From: Mucilaginibacter sp.
Lineage (GTDB): Bacteria; Bacteroidota; Bacteroidia; Sphingobacteriales; Sphingobacteriaceae
Direction of reading: 5' to 3'
Length of the DNA: 37,746 bases
Assembly (NCBI GenBank): GCA_016763755.1
Contig: JAESTD010000298.1
Location: forward strand, 1-37,746
The notes below the pieces were generated by a model that worked only from the letters and a program-made list of their open reading frames with translations, had not been told where the DNA came from and made no database searches. Of the stretch, positions 17,435 through 26,534 are shown piece by piece. Positions within the stretch are counted from its first letter, which is position 1. Every line of letters begins with the position of its first letter. A program made the position numbers and the translations under genes.

Positions 17435-18385
17435 TTAGATAATCGTTTTCAGGTTGGTTAGCATATCTTCCGTTATCTTTGGCAGATTATACTCCAGTTG
17501 CCAACCCCAATCCTGTTGTGCCTGGCTGTCATCAATAGATTTTGGCCAGCTATCGGCAATAACCTGGCGTGAGTCGTTTTCGGCATAGCTCATCTCAAAC
17601 TCAGGCATTAGCTTTTTAATTTCTGAAGCTAATTGCTCAGGCGTAAAACTTACACCTGCCAAATTATAGCTTGAGCGGATGGTAATATTCTCTACCGGCG
17701 CATCCATCAAACTTAATGTAGCGCGAATGGCATCATCCATGTACATCATCGGCAATGCAGTTTGTGCCGATAAGAAGCCTTGATATTTACCATGTTTTAA
17801 TGCCTCGTGAAAAATATGCACAGCATAATCTGTAGTGCCGCCCCCCGGATTTGCTCTCCAGCCTATTAAACCAGGGTAACGCAGGCTGCGTACATCCAAT
17901 CCGTATTTTTCGAAATAGTACTCGCACCAGCGTTCGCCGGCCAATTTACTAAAACCATAAACTGTGTTAGGATCCATCACACAATACTGCGGGGTATTAT
18001 GCTGTGGCGAGTGCGGGCCGAATACCGCTATCGAGCTTGGCCAAAAAACTTTCTGCACTTTAAATTCAACAGCAAAATCCAACACATGTAAAAGCCCTGT
18101 CATGTTCAAATCCCAGGCCATTTTGGGTTTTTGCTCGCCTACGGCTGATAAGATGGCTGCCAACAGGTAAACCTGTGTTGGACGATGTTTATCAAAAAGG
18201 TGACGCAAGTTTTCTTTATCCATCACGTTTGCATATTCAAACGGACCGGTATTGCGGAGAGCGTAGTTTGGGCTATTTATATCTGATGCAATTACATTTT
18301 CTGCACCATGAATTTTTCTTAATGCGGCTACCAGTTCGGTACCAATTTGACCATTGGAGCCGATCACGAATATCTTTTCAGTCAT
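17435..18385 (-). CDS. NAD-dependent epimerase/dehydratase, L-threonine 3-dehydrogenase-like SDR
   Basis: IFVIGSNGQIGTELVAALRKIHG, VYLLAAILSAVGE, YGFSKLAGERWCEYYFEKYGLDVRSLRYPGLIG. Confidence 0.87.
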   Translation of the reverse strand: MTEKIFVIGSNGQIGTELVAALRKIHGAENVIASDINSPNYALRNTGPFEYANVMDKENLRHLFDKHRPTQVYLLAAILSAVGEQKPKMAWDLNMTGLLHVLDFAVEFKVQKVFWPSSIAVFGPHSPQHNTPQYCVMDPNTVYGFSKLAGERWCEYYFEKYGLDVRSLRYPGLIGWRANPGGGTTDYAVHIFHEALKHGKYQGFLSAQTALPMMYMDDAIRATLSLMDAPVENITIRSSYNLAGVSFTPEQLASEIKKLMPEFEMSYAENDSRQVIADSWPKSIDDSQAQQDWGWQLEYNLPKITEDMLTNLKTII

Positions 18386-18584
18386 TCAAACACAGTTTGG
18401 CACAAATGTAGGAAATTGAAACTAAAGGGTCTGTTTTCTCATGATATAAACCGCCTACCCTAACTAAATGTTTACAAAAAGGCGCAATCAAATTATACTA
18501 AAATAGTAGACATTTTATTGGCAGGTTCGCAAAAAAAACACCATATTTGAAGCTATTTAATTAACATTTATACATAAATAAACA

Positions 18585-19592
18585 ATGAAAGTCGCAGTTG
18601 TTGGTGCTACCGGACTGGTAGGCACTAAAATGTTGCAAGTTCTTGATGAACGCAACTTCCCCGTTACAGAATTAATTCCCGTTGCATCCGCTAAAAGTAT
18701 TGGTAAAGAAATCACTTTTAAGGGTAAGCAATATAAGATTGTTTCTGCCGAGGATGCGATTAAGCAGAAGCCAGATGTTGCTATCTTTAGCGCTGGTGGC
18801 AGCACTTCATTGGAGCAGGCCCCTTTGTTTGCCAATGCAGGCATTACAGTTATCGATAACTCATCTGCATGGCGTATGGACCCGACCAAAAAACTGGTTG
18901 TGCCTGAGGTTAATGCTGATGCACTAACTGCTGAAGACAAGATCATCGCTAACCCAAATTGCTCGACCATACAAATGGTGGTGGCTTTAAAACCACTGCA
19001 CGACAGGTATAAAATTAAACGCGTTGTGGTATCAACCTACCAATCGGTAACCGGTACCGGCGTTAAAGCGGTTGATCAGTTATTCAACGAACGTAATGGC
19101 GTTGATGGCCCTAAGGTTTACCCTTACACTATTGATCTTAATGTTATCCCTCAGATCGATGTGTTTACCGAAAATGGCTACACCAAAGAGGAGATGAAAA
19201 TGATCCTCGAAACCAAAAAAATAATGGGCGACGATAGCATTGCAGTTACGGCTACTACCGTCCGTATCCCGGTTATGGGCGGCCACTCAGAATCAGTAAA
19301 CATCGAGTTTGCCCACGAGTATGATCTGGCTGAAGTTCGCGAAGTATTGGCTAACGCACCTGGTGTTGTTGTGGTTGACGATGTTGCCAACCTTAAATAC
19401 CCGATGCCGCTTGATGCACACGATAAAGATGAGGTTTTCGTAGGCCGCCTTCGCCGCGACGAAACCCAACCGAATACTTTAAACTGCTGGATAGTATCAG
19501 ACAACCTGCGTAAAGGTGCTGCTACTAACGCCGTGCAAATTGCGGAGTACCTGGCATCAAAGAATTTGATAGGTCACGCGGTTGGTGTTTAG
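18585..19592 (+). CDS. asd: Aspartate-semialdehyde dehydrogenase
   Basis: VAVVGATGLVGTKMLQVLDERNFPV, IFSAGGSTS, VVPEVNADAL, IIANPNCSTIQMVVALKPL, VSTYQSVTGTG. Confidence 0.96.
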   Translation: MKVAVVGATGLVGTKMLQVLDERNFPVTELIPVASAKSIGKEITFKGKQYKIVSAEDAIKQKPDVAIFSAGGSTSLEQAPLFANAGITVIDNSSAWRMDPTKKLVVPEVNADALTAEDKIIANPNCSTIQMVVALKPLHDRYKIKRVVVSTYQSVTGTGVKAVDQLFNERNGVDGPKVYPYTIDLNVIPQIDVFTENGYTKEEMKMILETKKIMGDDSIAVTATTVRIPVMGGHSESVNIEFAHEYDLAEVREVLANAPGVVVVDDVANLKYPMPLDAHDKDEVFVGRLRRDETQPNTLNCWIVSDNLRKGAATNAVQIAEYLASKNLIGHAVGV

Positions 19593-19616
19593 AGATTTGT
19601 GATCAGAGATTAGTTC
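19589..19616. repeat. Degenerate heptanucleotide array (TTAGAGA-like)
   Basis: TTAGAGA TTTGTGA TCAGAGA TTAGTTC overlapping the asd stop codon; reverse complement of the TCTCTAA array inside waaA. Confidence 0.5.
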
Positions 19617-19629
19617 TCTGTGTAATAGG

Positions 19630-19661
19630 AAAGGGATAATCAATTGGTTATCCCTTTTTTA
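19630..19661 (+). terminator. Rho-independent terminator after asd
   Basis: AAAGGGATAATCAATTGGTTATCCCTTTTTT hairpin followed by a T run. Confidence 0.75.
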
Positions 19662-19673
19662 TTGAATAACGAT

Positions 19674-19737
19674 TGTCATGGTGAGCCTGTCGAACCGTCT
19701 AATGCTCGTACAGGTCTTCGACGAGCTCAGACTGACA
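19674..19737. repeat. Intergenic imperfect palindromic repeat, TGTCATGGTGAGCCTGTCGAA family
   Basis: Left TGTCATGGTGAGCCTGTCGAACC and right GGTCTTCGACGAGCTCAGACTGACA are imperfect reverse complements. Confidence 0.75.
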
Positions 19738-19769
19738 TTAATAGACATCTACATATTGTTTCATTCAAT

Positions 19770-19792
19770 CCCCCCTTCAGGGGGTTAGGGGG
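19770..19792. repeat. Short intergenic repeat CCCCCCTTCAGGGGGTTAGGGGG
   Basis: C-run/G-run self-complementary element upstream of the desaturase gene. Confidence 0.55.
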
Positions 19793-19820
19793 CTTTCGCT
19801 GTTTTGTATATCTTTACCGC

Positions 19821-21293
19821 ATGCCTCAACAAAAAGCTGTTATTATAGGTGCCGGTGTAGCGGGTATTGCCACGGCTATCCGTTTAGCGGTTAAGGGTTA
19901 TAAGGTTGAGGTTTTTGAGGCCAACAGTTACCCCGGGGGCAAGCTTTCTCAGTTTGAGCAGAACGGATATCGTTTTGATGCCGGCCCAAGCCTGTTCACC
20001 ATGCCGCAGTATGTGGACGAGTTGTTTCGACTCGCCGGCAAAGATCCGCGCCAATACTTCAATTACCGAAAGCTGGATGTGGTGTGCAATTATTTTTATG
20101 AGGATGGCACACAACTGCATGTCTGGGCTGACACCGAAAAATTTGCACAGGAAATAGCCAATAAAACCGGCGAATCTGCTGAAGCGGTGTTCAAACACCT
20201 GGCTAACAGCCGCGACATTTACGACATTACCAATCATGTTTTCTTAGAGAGATCGTTACATAAATTGCAAACCTATTTGCGTTGGGATACGCTGCGTTCT
20301 GTTTTCAGATTGCCGCAGATAGATTCTATGCGTACGATGCATAAAGCCAACTCATCTGCATTTAAGGATAAGCGCGTGGTTCAGTTTTTTGATAGGTATG
20401 CCACTTATAATGGAACCGATCCCTACCAGGCACCTGCCACGCTAAACGTTATCCCCCATCTGGAGCATCATTTTGGCGCCTGGTTTCCTGAAGGTGGTAT
20501 GTACAGCATTACACAAAGTCTGGTTAAACTCGCGGAAGAAGTAGGCGTAAAATTTAACTATAACAGCCCGGTTGATGAAGTATTTGTAATAAATGGCATT
20601 GCCAAAGGCGTACGGGCACAGGGTATAAACATTATATCCGATTTAGTGGTATCTAACATGGATATCTGGTTCACCTATAAAAAGCTATTGACTAAATATC
20701 CTGCGTTGCATCCCCAGAAAATATTGAACCAGGAACGCAGCAGCTCGGCTTTGATATTTTACTGGGGGATAAAAAAGCAATTCCCAAACTTGGATCTCCA
20801 CAATATATTTTTTAGTGCTGATTATAAGGCGGAGTTTGAACATATCTGGCTACAGCAAAATATTTATCACGATCCGACAGTATACCTTAATATCAGCTCA
20901 AAATTAAACCCCGATGATGCGCCAAGTGATAGTGAGAACTGGTTTGTGATGATCAACGTACCTGCCAACAACGGGCAGGACTGGGATGCGTTGATAGCCA
21001 GCGCCCGCAAGAATATCATTGATAAGCTATCGCGCTTGCTGGGAGAAGATATCGGGAGTTTGATAGAATGCGAGAGCATTCTCGATCCGCGGAGCATCGA
21101 GAGCCGTACCTCGTCATACAAAGGTTCTATTTACGGCACCAGTTCCAATAATCGCTTTGCGGCGTTTTTAAGACATTCAAATGTATCTTCAAAAGTGAAA
21201 GGGTTGTATTTCTGCGGTGGCAGTGTGCATCCCGGTGGGGGGATACCGCTGTGTTTGTTATCGGCGAAGATTGTGAGTGAAATGATCGAATAA
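19821..21293 (+). CDS. crtD: Phytoene desaturase family protein, CrtD-like (1-hydroxycarotenoid 3,4-desaturase)
   Basis: KAVIIGAGVAGIATAIRLAVKGYKVEVFEANSYPGGKLSQFEQNGYRFDAGPSLFTMPQYVDELF; C-terminal YFCGGSVHPGGGIPLCLLSAKIVSEMI. True start likely 19821; the listed 19644 start extends into repeats. Confidence 0.85.
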   Translation: MPQQKAVIIGAGVAGIATAIRLAVKGYKVEVFEANSYPGGKLSQFEQNGYRFDAGPSLFTMPQYVDELFRLAGKDPRQYFNYRKLDVVCNYFYEDGTQLHVWADTEKFAQEIANKTGESAEAVFKHLANSRDIYDITNHVFLERSLHKLQTYLRWDTLRSVFRLPQIDSMRTMHKANSSAFKDKRVVQFFDRYATYNGTDPYQAPATLNVIPHLEHHFGAWFPEGGMYSITQSLVKLAEEVGVKFNYNSPVDEVFVINGIAKGVRAQGINIISDLVVSNMDIWFTYKKLLTKYPALHPQKILNQERSSSALIFYWGIKKQFPNLDLHNIFFSADYKAEFEHIWLQQNIYHDPTVYLNISSKLNPDDAPSDSENWFVMINVPANNGQDWDALIASARKNIIDKLSRLLGEDIGSLIECESILDPRSIESRTSSYKGSIYGTSSNNRFAAFLRHSNVSSKVKGLYFCGGSVHPGGGIPLCLLSAKIVSEMIE

Positions 21294-21302
21294 AATACAC
21301 TA

Positions 21303-21427
21303 TGTCATTCCGAGCGAGCAGAAGGGGCCGCCGTTAGCAAGAGCGCGACGAGAATCTTCTACGTGCAACTCAGAAACGTGGCTATCGCGCGTAGAAGATT
21401 TCTCCTCCTACCTCGTTCGAAATGACA
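21303..21427. repeat. Intergenic imperfect palindromic repeat, family 1 copy B
   Basis: TGTCATTCCGAGCGAGCAGAAGGGG...GCGACGAGAATCTTCTACG...GTAGAAGATTTCTCCTCC...TCGTTCGAAATGACA; same family as 1732-1859. Confidence 0.85.
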
Positions 21428-21435
21428 TTGCTTTT

Positions 21436-21891
21436 CTACTCCGGGCAATTATCCTTGCGGCGGGTGTCAACAATGTAGGTGATCTTCCAGCCGGTGTCCG
21501 TTTTCATAAGCTGGAAAAAGTTAACGCCGCAATGGCTGTATTGCGTACCGATGTAGAACTTGTACGGAGTCCAGACACTGGCAAGCGCGCCGTCCACTTT
21601 AATGTCGCCCCAGGTAATGCGCTCGTCATAAATATCTTTATGCGGTGTGCCTACTTGTTTAACAAAGTCTGCGGCTTTCTCAGTAACTAATGCTACTGAC
21701 CCATCTTTTTTGTTGGCTACGCTTTGCAGCACCATGTCTTTATGAAAAGTTGAGCTTAACATCGCCGTATCAGCTTTCTTCATCCCCTCAAACATGGTGT
21801 TGATAGTTTTCTTGATATCGTCTTTATCGGTTTGGGCAAAAGTAGGGATAGACAAGATCATTATGGTGAGTAGTGTGAACAGCTTTTTCAT
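21436..21891 (-). CDS. Secreted NTF2-like/SnoaL-type protein
   Basis: Signal peptide MKKLFTLLTIMILSIPTFAQ; DDIKKTINTMFEGMKKADTAMLSSTFHKDMVLQSV; VWTPYKFYIGTQYSHCGVNFFQLMKTDTGWKITYIVDTRR. Confidence 0.82.
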   Translation of the reverse strand: MKKLFTLLTIMILSIPTFAQTDKDDIKKTINTMFEGMKKADTAMLSSTFHKDMVLQSVANKKDGSVALVTEKAADFVKQVGTPHKDIYDERITWGDIKVDGALASVWTPYKFYIGTQYSHCGVNFFQLMKTDTGWKITYIVDTRRKDNCPE

Positions 21892-21940
21892 ATTTATTGT
21901 GATGATTGGTTGTTACAAGTTACATAAAATTCTCTTCATG

Positions 21941-22038
21941 TCATTGCGAGCGTAGCGCGGCAATCTTATAGGTGATAGCCATCATGCGAAGTTGATTTTC
22001 CTATGAGATTGCCACGTCGCTATCGCTCCTCGCAATGA
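21941..22038. repeat. Intergenic imperfect palindromic repeat, TCATTGCGAG family
   Basis: TCATTGCGAGCGTAGCGCGGCAATCT ... AGATTGCCACGTCGCTATCGCTCCTCGCAATGA inverted arms. Confidence 0.8.
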
Positions 22039-22062
22039 GATGGCGAAAAAAATGACTAACAA

Positions 22063-22088
22063 AAAAGCCCTGCGGTTGCAGGGCTTTT
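22063..22088 (-). terminator. Rho-independent terminator after dnaA
   Basis: AAAAGCCCTGCGGTTGCAGGGCTTTT hairpin; U-run on the minus strand. Confidence 0.75.
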
Positions 22089-22101
22089 GGTTTATAACCG
22101 G

Positions 22102-23528
22102 TTAGGACATTTTTAATTTCTTTTGGATATCGGCAACGTAGCCTTTGAATTTTTTATCGGTATCAATTAAGTCTTCAACCGTTTGGCAGGCATAAATAAC
22201 CGTAGAGTGGTCGCGTCCGCCAAAGAAGTGACCAATTGATTTTAGTGAGCTTTTGGTATGTGCCTTTGCCAGGTACATTGATATCTGACGGGCCTGAACG
22301 ATCTCACGTTTGCGGGTCTGAGATTTAACCATCTCGATAGGTACCTCAAAGTACTCGCAAACCAGGCTCTGGATGTACTCCATTGAAATTTCTTTGGCAG
22401 AATTCTTAACAAAATTCTTCAGCATCTGCTTAGCCAGGTTCAGGTCGATCTCTTTACGGTTTAGGGTTGATTGTGCCAATAGTGATACCATAGCACCTTC
22501 AAGTTCACGTACGTTGTTGTCAATATTATGGGCAACGTATTCTACCACTTCATGAGATAGATCGATACCATCCTGGTAGATCTTGTTCTTCAGGATAGCC
22601 ATACGGGTTTCCAGGTCAGGTACCTGCAGATCAGCAGATAAACCCCATTTGAAACGTGATAATAAACGCTCTTCTAAACCTGCCAGATCCTTAGGGGCTT
22701 TATCTGATGTGATGATCAGTTGTTTGCCACTTTGGTGCAGGTGGTTAAATATGTGGAAGAAGAAATCCTGTGTTTTCTCTTTACCTGCAAAGTTGTGTAC
22801 GTCATCCATGATGAGTACATCTATCGCCTGGTAAAAATTCACAAAATCATTGATGTTATTGTGCTTAAGTGCGTCAACAAACTGTTGTGTAAATTTTTCG
22901 CAGCTTACATATAAAACCAGTTTATCCGGTAGGGTGCGTTTAATCTCGTTACCAATGGCTTGTGCCAGGTGGGTTTTACCTAAACCAACGCCACCATATA
23001 TCATTAGCGGATTAAAAGAGGTACCACCGGGTTTAGCAGCAACAGCATAACCTGCAGAACGTGCCAAGCGGTTGCAATCGCCCTCAACAAAGTTTTCGAA
23101 GGTGTAATTGCGATTAAGCTGAGGGTCAACATTCAGCTTCTTAAGGCCCGGTATTACAAACGGGTTCTTAATATCTTTGTTTATCGAAATAGGTATCGGC
23201 ATAGACTGATTCTTTGCTTCGGCACCATTTCCATTTGAGGGCATGTTAGTAGTGTAAGGCTTTGGCGATGACGACTGTTCTACAACAATGTTATATTCCA
23301 GTCTGCCTTCGTCTCCCAGTTGCTTTTTTATGGTTTTGCGCAACAGGCCTACATAATGCTCCTCAAGCCATTCATAAAAGAATAACTTGGTACCTGTATA
23401 GTTAGAACGCTACCTTCCATCCGCAAAGCTTTAATTGGCTCAAACCAGGTTTTAAAGCTTTGTGCCGGTATGTTATCTTTGATGATCTGAAGGCAACTAT
23501 TCCAAACGTTAGTACAAGTTTTTTCCAT
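22102..23528 (-). CDS. dnaA: Chromosomal replication initiator DnaA, reading frame broken by an apparent 1-nt deletion
   Basis: C-terminal part: PLMIYGGVGLGKTHLAQAIGNEIK, VLIMDDVHNFAGKEKTQDFFFHIFNHL, GGRDHSTVIYACQTVEDLI. N-terminal part MEKTCTNVWNSCLQIIKDNIPAQSFKTWFEPIKAL is in another frame; adding one T at 23376-23379 joins them as VPSYSFYEWLEEHYVGLLRKTIKKQLG. Confidence 0.93.
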
Positions 23529-23863
23529 ATAAAGTATCAGTAATTTCTTGATTTCCAGTCTCCCAACCAGTGAGCTTTTGGGCTCATTACGGAACATCGA
23601 ATATTCAAAAAAAGGCGGATTAAAAAATTAAAATTGAACTTTTTTCAGAAATATATTTTTTCAAAATAATGCCTTTTTTGTAGCGTAAATACATATTTAA
23701 TATTATATTTCGCGAGTAGCAGCGCAAAAATGCCCTCTACTTTCTCCTATCGCATTTTTACGAGTTTGAACAACAATTGGGTGCAAAAAGTTGCGTATTT
23801 TTTAATGTAAAATTCGTAAATAACAACTCCCGGCAATTATCCTAATAAGTAATATTTTTCTTT

Positions 23864-25411
23864 CTAATATTCTCCAAAAACAAGGCGCAATTCGTCGGCT
23901 ATTTCTCCAAGGGTAGCATAGGCTTCAACAGCTGCCAAAATATACGGCATCAAATTTTCGGGGCCCTTTGCAGCAACACTTAGATTTTGTAAAGCTGTTT
24001 TAACGGCACTATTATCGCGCTCGTTTTTCAAATCATTCAGCTTTTGAGTTTGCTGTACGCGGATAGAATCATCAATACGGAAAACAGGTGGATTCACCTC
24101 TTCCTGCTGGGTAAATTTATTAACACCAACCAATACACGGTCGCCTGTTTCGATATCATTCTGGTATTCGTAAGGGGCAGCGGCTATTTCTTGTTACAGA
24201 TAATCCTGCTCAATCGCTTTAACAGATCCGCCCATGGCGTCAATCTTTTCTATATATATATAAGCAGCGGCTTCCAATTCATTGGTGAGTGCTTCTACAA
24301 AATACGAGCCAGCCAAGGGGTCAACCGTGTCGGTAACACCACTTTCAAAAGCAATAATTTGCTGTGTACGCAGGGCAATTTTGGCAGCGGCCTCAGTTGG
24401 TAACGACAAGGCCTCGTCATAGCCATTAGTATGTAAAGATTGCGTACCGCCCAACACTGCAGCCAACGCCTGATTACTCACCCTTACAATGTTATTCATG
24501 GGCTGCTGGGCTGTAAGCGTAGAGCCGCCGGTTTGCGTATGGAAACGCAATTTCTGCGCCCCCGGATCAGTGGCACCTAATTCTTTGGTAATGTTAGCCC
24601 ACATCCTGCGTGCAGCCCTAAATTTGGCTATCTCTTCAAAAAAGTTGTTATGGCAGTTAAAAAAGAACGACAAGCGTTTGGCAAATACATTAATATCCAA
24701 ACCTTTCTCGAGCGCCGCCTTCAGGTAAGTTTTACCGTTAGCAAGCGTAAAAGCCAACTCCTGCACGGCAGTAGATCCTGCCTCACGGATGTGATAGCCT
24801 GATATGGAAATCGTATTCCATTTGGGTACTTCTTTGCTACAGTATTCAAATATATCAGTGATCAACCGCATGGACGGCTCCGGCGGATAGATGTAGGTTC
24901 CGCGTGCCGCGTATTCCTTTAATATATCGTTTTGGATAGTACCCGAGATCTGTTTAATATCTGCTCCCTGCTTTTTTGCCAGGGCGATGTACATACATAA
25001 TAATATAGATGCCGTTGCATTAATGGTCATGGATGTAGTGATATCCTTTAATTGAATACCATCAAACAATGTCTCAATATCTTTTAACGAATCTATCGCC
25101 ACCCCTACTTTGCCTACTTCGCCTTCTGCAAGGTCGTGGTCGCTGTCGTAACCTATCTGGGTGGGCAGGTCAAACGCTACTGAAAGCCCCATCGTACCCT
25201 GACTAAGCAGGTAATGGTAGCGTTTATTCGATTCCTCGGCAGTTGAGAACCCGGCATATTGGCGCATTGTCCACGGCCTGCCTCGATACATATCTTTCTG
25301 GATGCCCCGCGTATACGGGAACTGCCCGGGCAGTTCGCTCATAGCCGATGGCTGGGTGTAAACTTCATCGAACTTTATCCCAGATGTTGTAGTAAATTTC
25401 TTATCGGCCAT
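23864..25411 (-). CDS. Methylmalonyl-CoA mutase family protein (catalytic TIM-barrel subunit), interrupted by an in-frame TAA
   Basis: [67 protein letters not shown] at 24194-24196 followed in the same frame by [38 protein letters not shown]; total 515 codons plus stop. Confidence 0.92.
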
Positions 25412-25417
25412 AGTGCG

Positions 25418-25954
25418 TTAAAATATATTGTCCATATCCTTGCGTACGATGGCGATCGCTATCTCGTAAGGATTGCTTTCAAGAGTAGCAAGGTGGTTAA
25501 GAACGGCTTTCCCCAGATCAAGACCCGTTGCATTAGGCGGCAAACTTTGTGTAGCATTGGTAACCAGGTTGATGGTATCATCCTTTATACGCCTAACCGC
25601 AGCCCAGGCTTGTGCACTAACATAGATCTGCTGGGTTACGTTATGCTGATACTCGGTACGAACTTCGTTTAATATAATGTTATACAATTCAACCGCACTA
25701 TATGCGTTACCATTTAAACGGATAAGCATATTTGAGGGGTCAATACGATCAATCAACAACACCACACGTTCGTATGCCTGTAGGCGCATCGGTAAGGTTT
25801 GATTGCTGATGGCCTTGCGGATCTCTAAAGCTTGCAGATTTTGCGATTTATCAAGCAAAGGCTTAAACAAATAGAAAGCCACGTAAATAATGCCAATACC
25901 GGCAACCGTGTACTTTAAAATACCGAGCAGGAATAAATAACTAAATGCGGCCAT
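25418..25954 (-). CDS. Conserved Bacteroidota protein with N-terminal TM anchor
   Basis: 178 aa; YLFLLGILKYTVAGIGIIYVAFYLFKPLL TM segment; directly upstream of the mutase gene on the same strand. Confidence 0.7.
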   Translation of the reverse strand: MAAFSYLFLLGILKYTVAGIGIIYVAFYLFKPLLDKSQNLQALEIRKAISNQTLPMRLQAYERVVLLIDRIDPSNMLIRLNGNAYSAVELYNIILNEVRTEYQHNVTQQIYVSAQAWAAVRRIKDDTINLVTNATQSLPPNATGLDLGKAVLNHLATLESNPYEIAIAIVRKDMDNIF

Positions 25955-26017
25955 GTTTTTTCTGTTAGGCAGAGGTCATAAATAAATAGGTCGCGACAAA
26001 AATCCGTATTTTAGATT

Positions 26018-26025
26018 TATATTTG
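26018..26025 (+). promoter_or_regulatory. Candidate Bacteroidota -7 promoter element (TAnnTTTG)
   Basis: TATATTTG located 22 nt before the likely ATG at 26047; no clear -33 TTG. Confidence 0.35.
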
Positions 26026-26046
26026 TATAGTTTAATAAAAAATAAG

Positions 26047-26400
26047 ATGAGTGCTACTGCTGAAACTTTAACCGCCCCCGTATCATTTACTGAAGGCGCC
26101 GTAAAAGAACTTTATAAATTAAGAGAACAGCAAGAAATTGCCGACGATTTTGGCCTGCGTGTAGGCGTTGAAGGTGGCGGCTGCTCTGGTATGAACTATG
26201 TTTTAGGTTTCGATCAAAAGAAAGATGGCGACCAGGAATATTACATCGAGGGCATCAAAGTATTTATGCATAAAGCACATGGCCTTTACCTTGCCGGTAT
26301 GCAGATCGACTTTCAGGATGGTCTTAATGCGCGTGGCTTTACCTTTAACAACCCGAATGCTGCCAGCACTTGCGGTTGTGGCACATCATTCTCGGTATAA
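26047..26400 (+). CDS. Iron-sulfur cluster assembly accessory protein, IscA/ErpA (HesB) family
   Basis: A-type carrier cysteines: GGCSGMNY and STCGCGTSF; likely start MSATAETL at 26047. Confidence 0.92.
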   Translation: MSATAETLTAPVSFTEGAVKELYKLREQQEIADDFGLRVGVEGGGCSGMNYVLGFDQKKDGDQEYYIEGIKVFMHKAHGLYLAGMQIDFQDGLNARGFTFNNPNAASTCGCGTSFSV

Positions 26401-26420
26401 CAATATTTGAATTATATAGT

Positions 26421-26457
26421 AAAGGCATTCGTCGGCATCAGACGGATGCCTTTTTTG
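26421..26457 (+). terminator. Rho-independent terminator
   Basis: AAGGCATTCGTC GGCATCA GACGGATGCCTT followed by T run. Confidence 0.8.
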
Positions 26458-26534
26458 TTTGCTTATATTTCCTGGTGCCTGTAACAAAACCATTCATCTG
26501 ATAGTCAAACCGGCAAATTCCCTAACTTTATAAA

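Noticed and set aside
19644-19820. N-terminal extension of the CrtD-like ORF
   Set aside because: The extra 59 codons read through two intergenic repeat elements; ATG at 19821 begins directly before the FAD-binding motif.
23598-23863. AT-rich gap upstream of dnaA as a possible oriC
   Set aside because: I found no cluster of TTATCCACA-type DnaA boxes there; dnaA location alone is not enough.
24194-24196. TAA as a recoded sense codon in the mutase gene
   Set aside because: TAA ends other genes in this window (e.g. lptB and lipoprotein 1), so reassignment is not supported; mutation or error is simpler.
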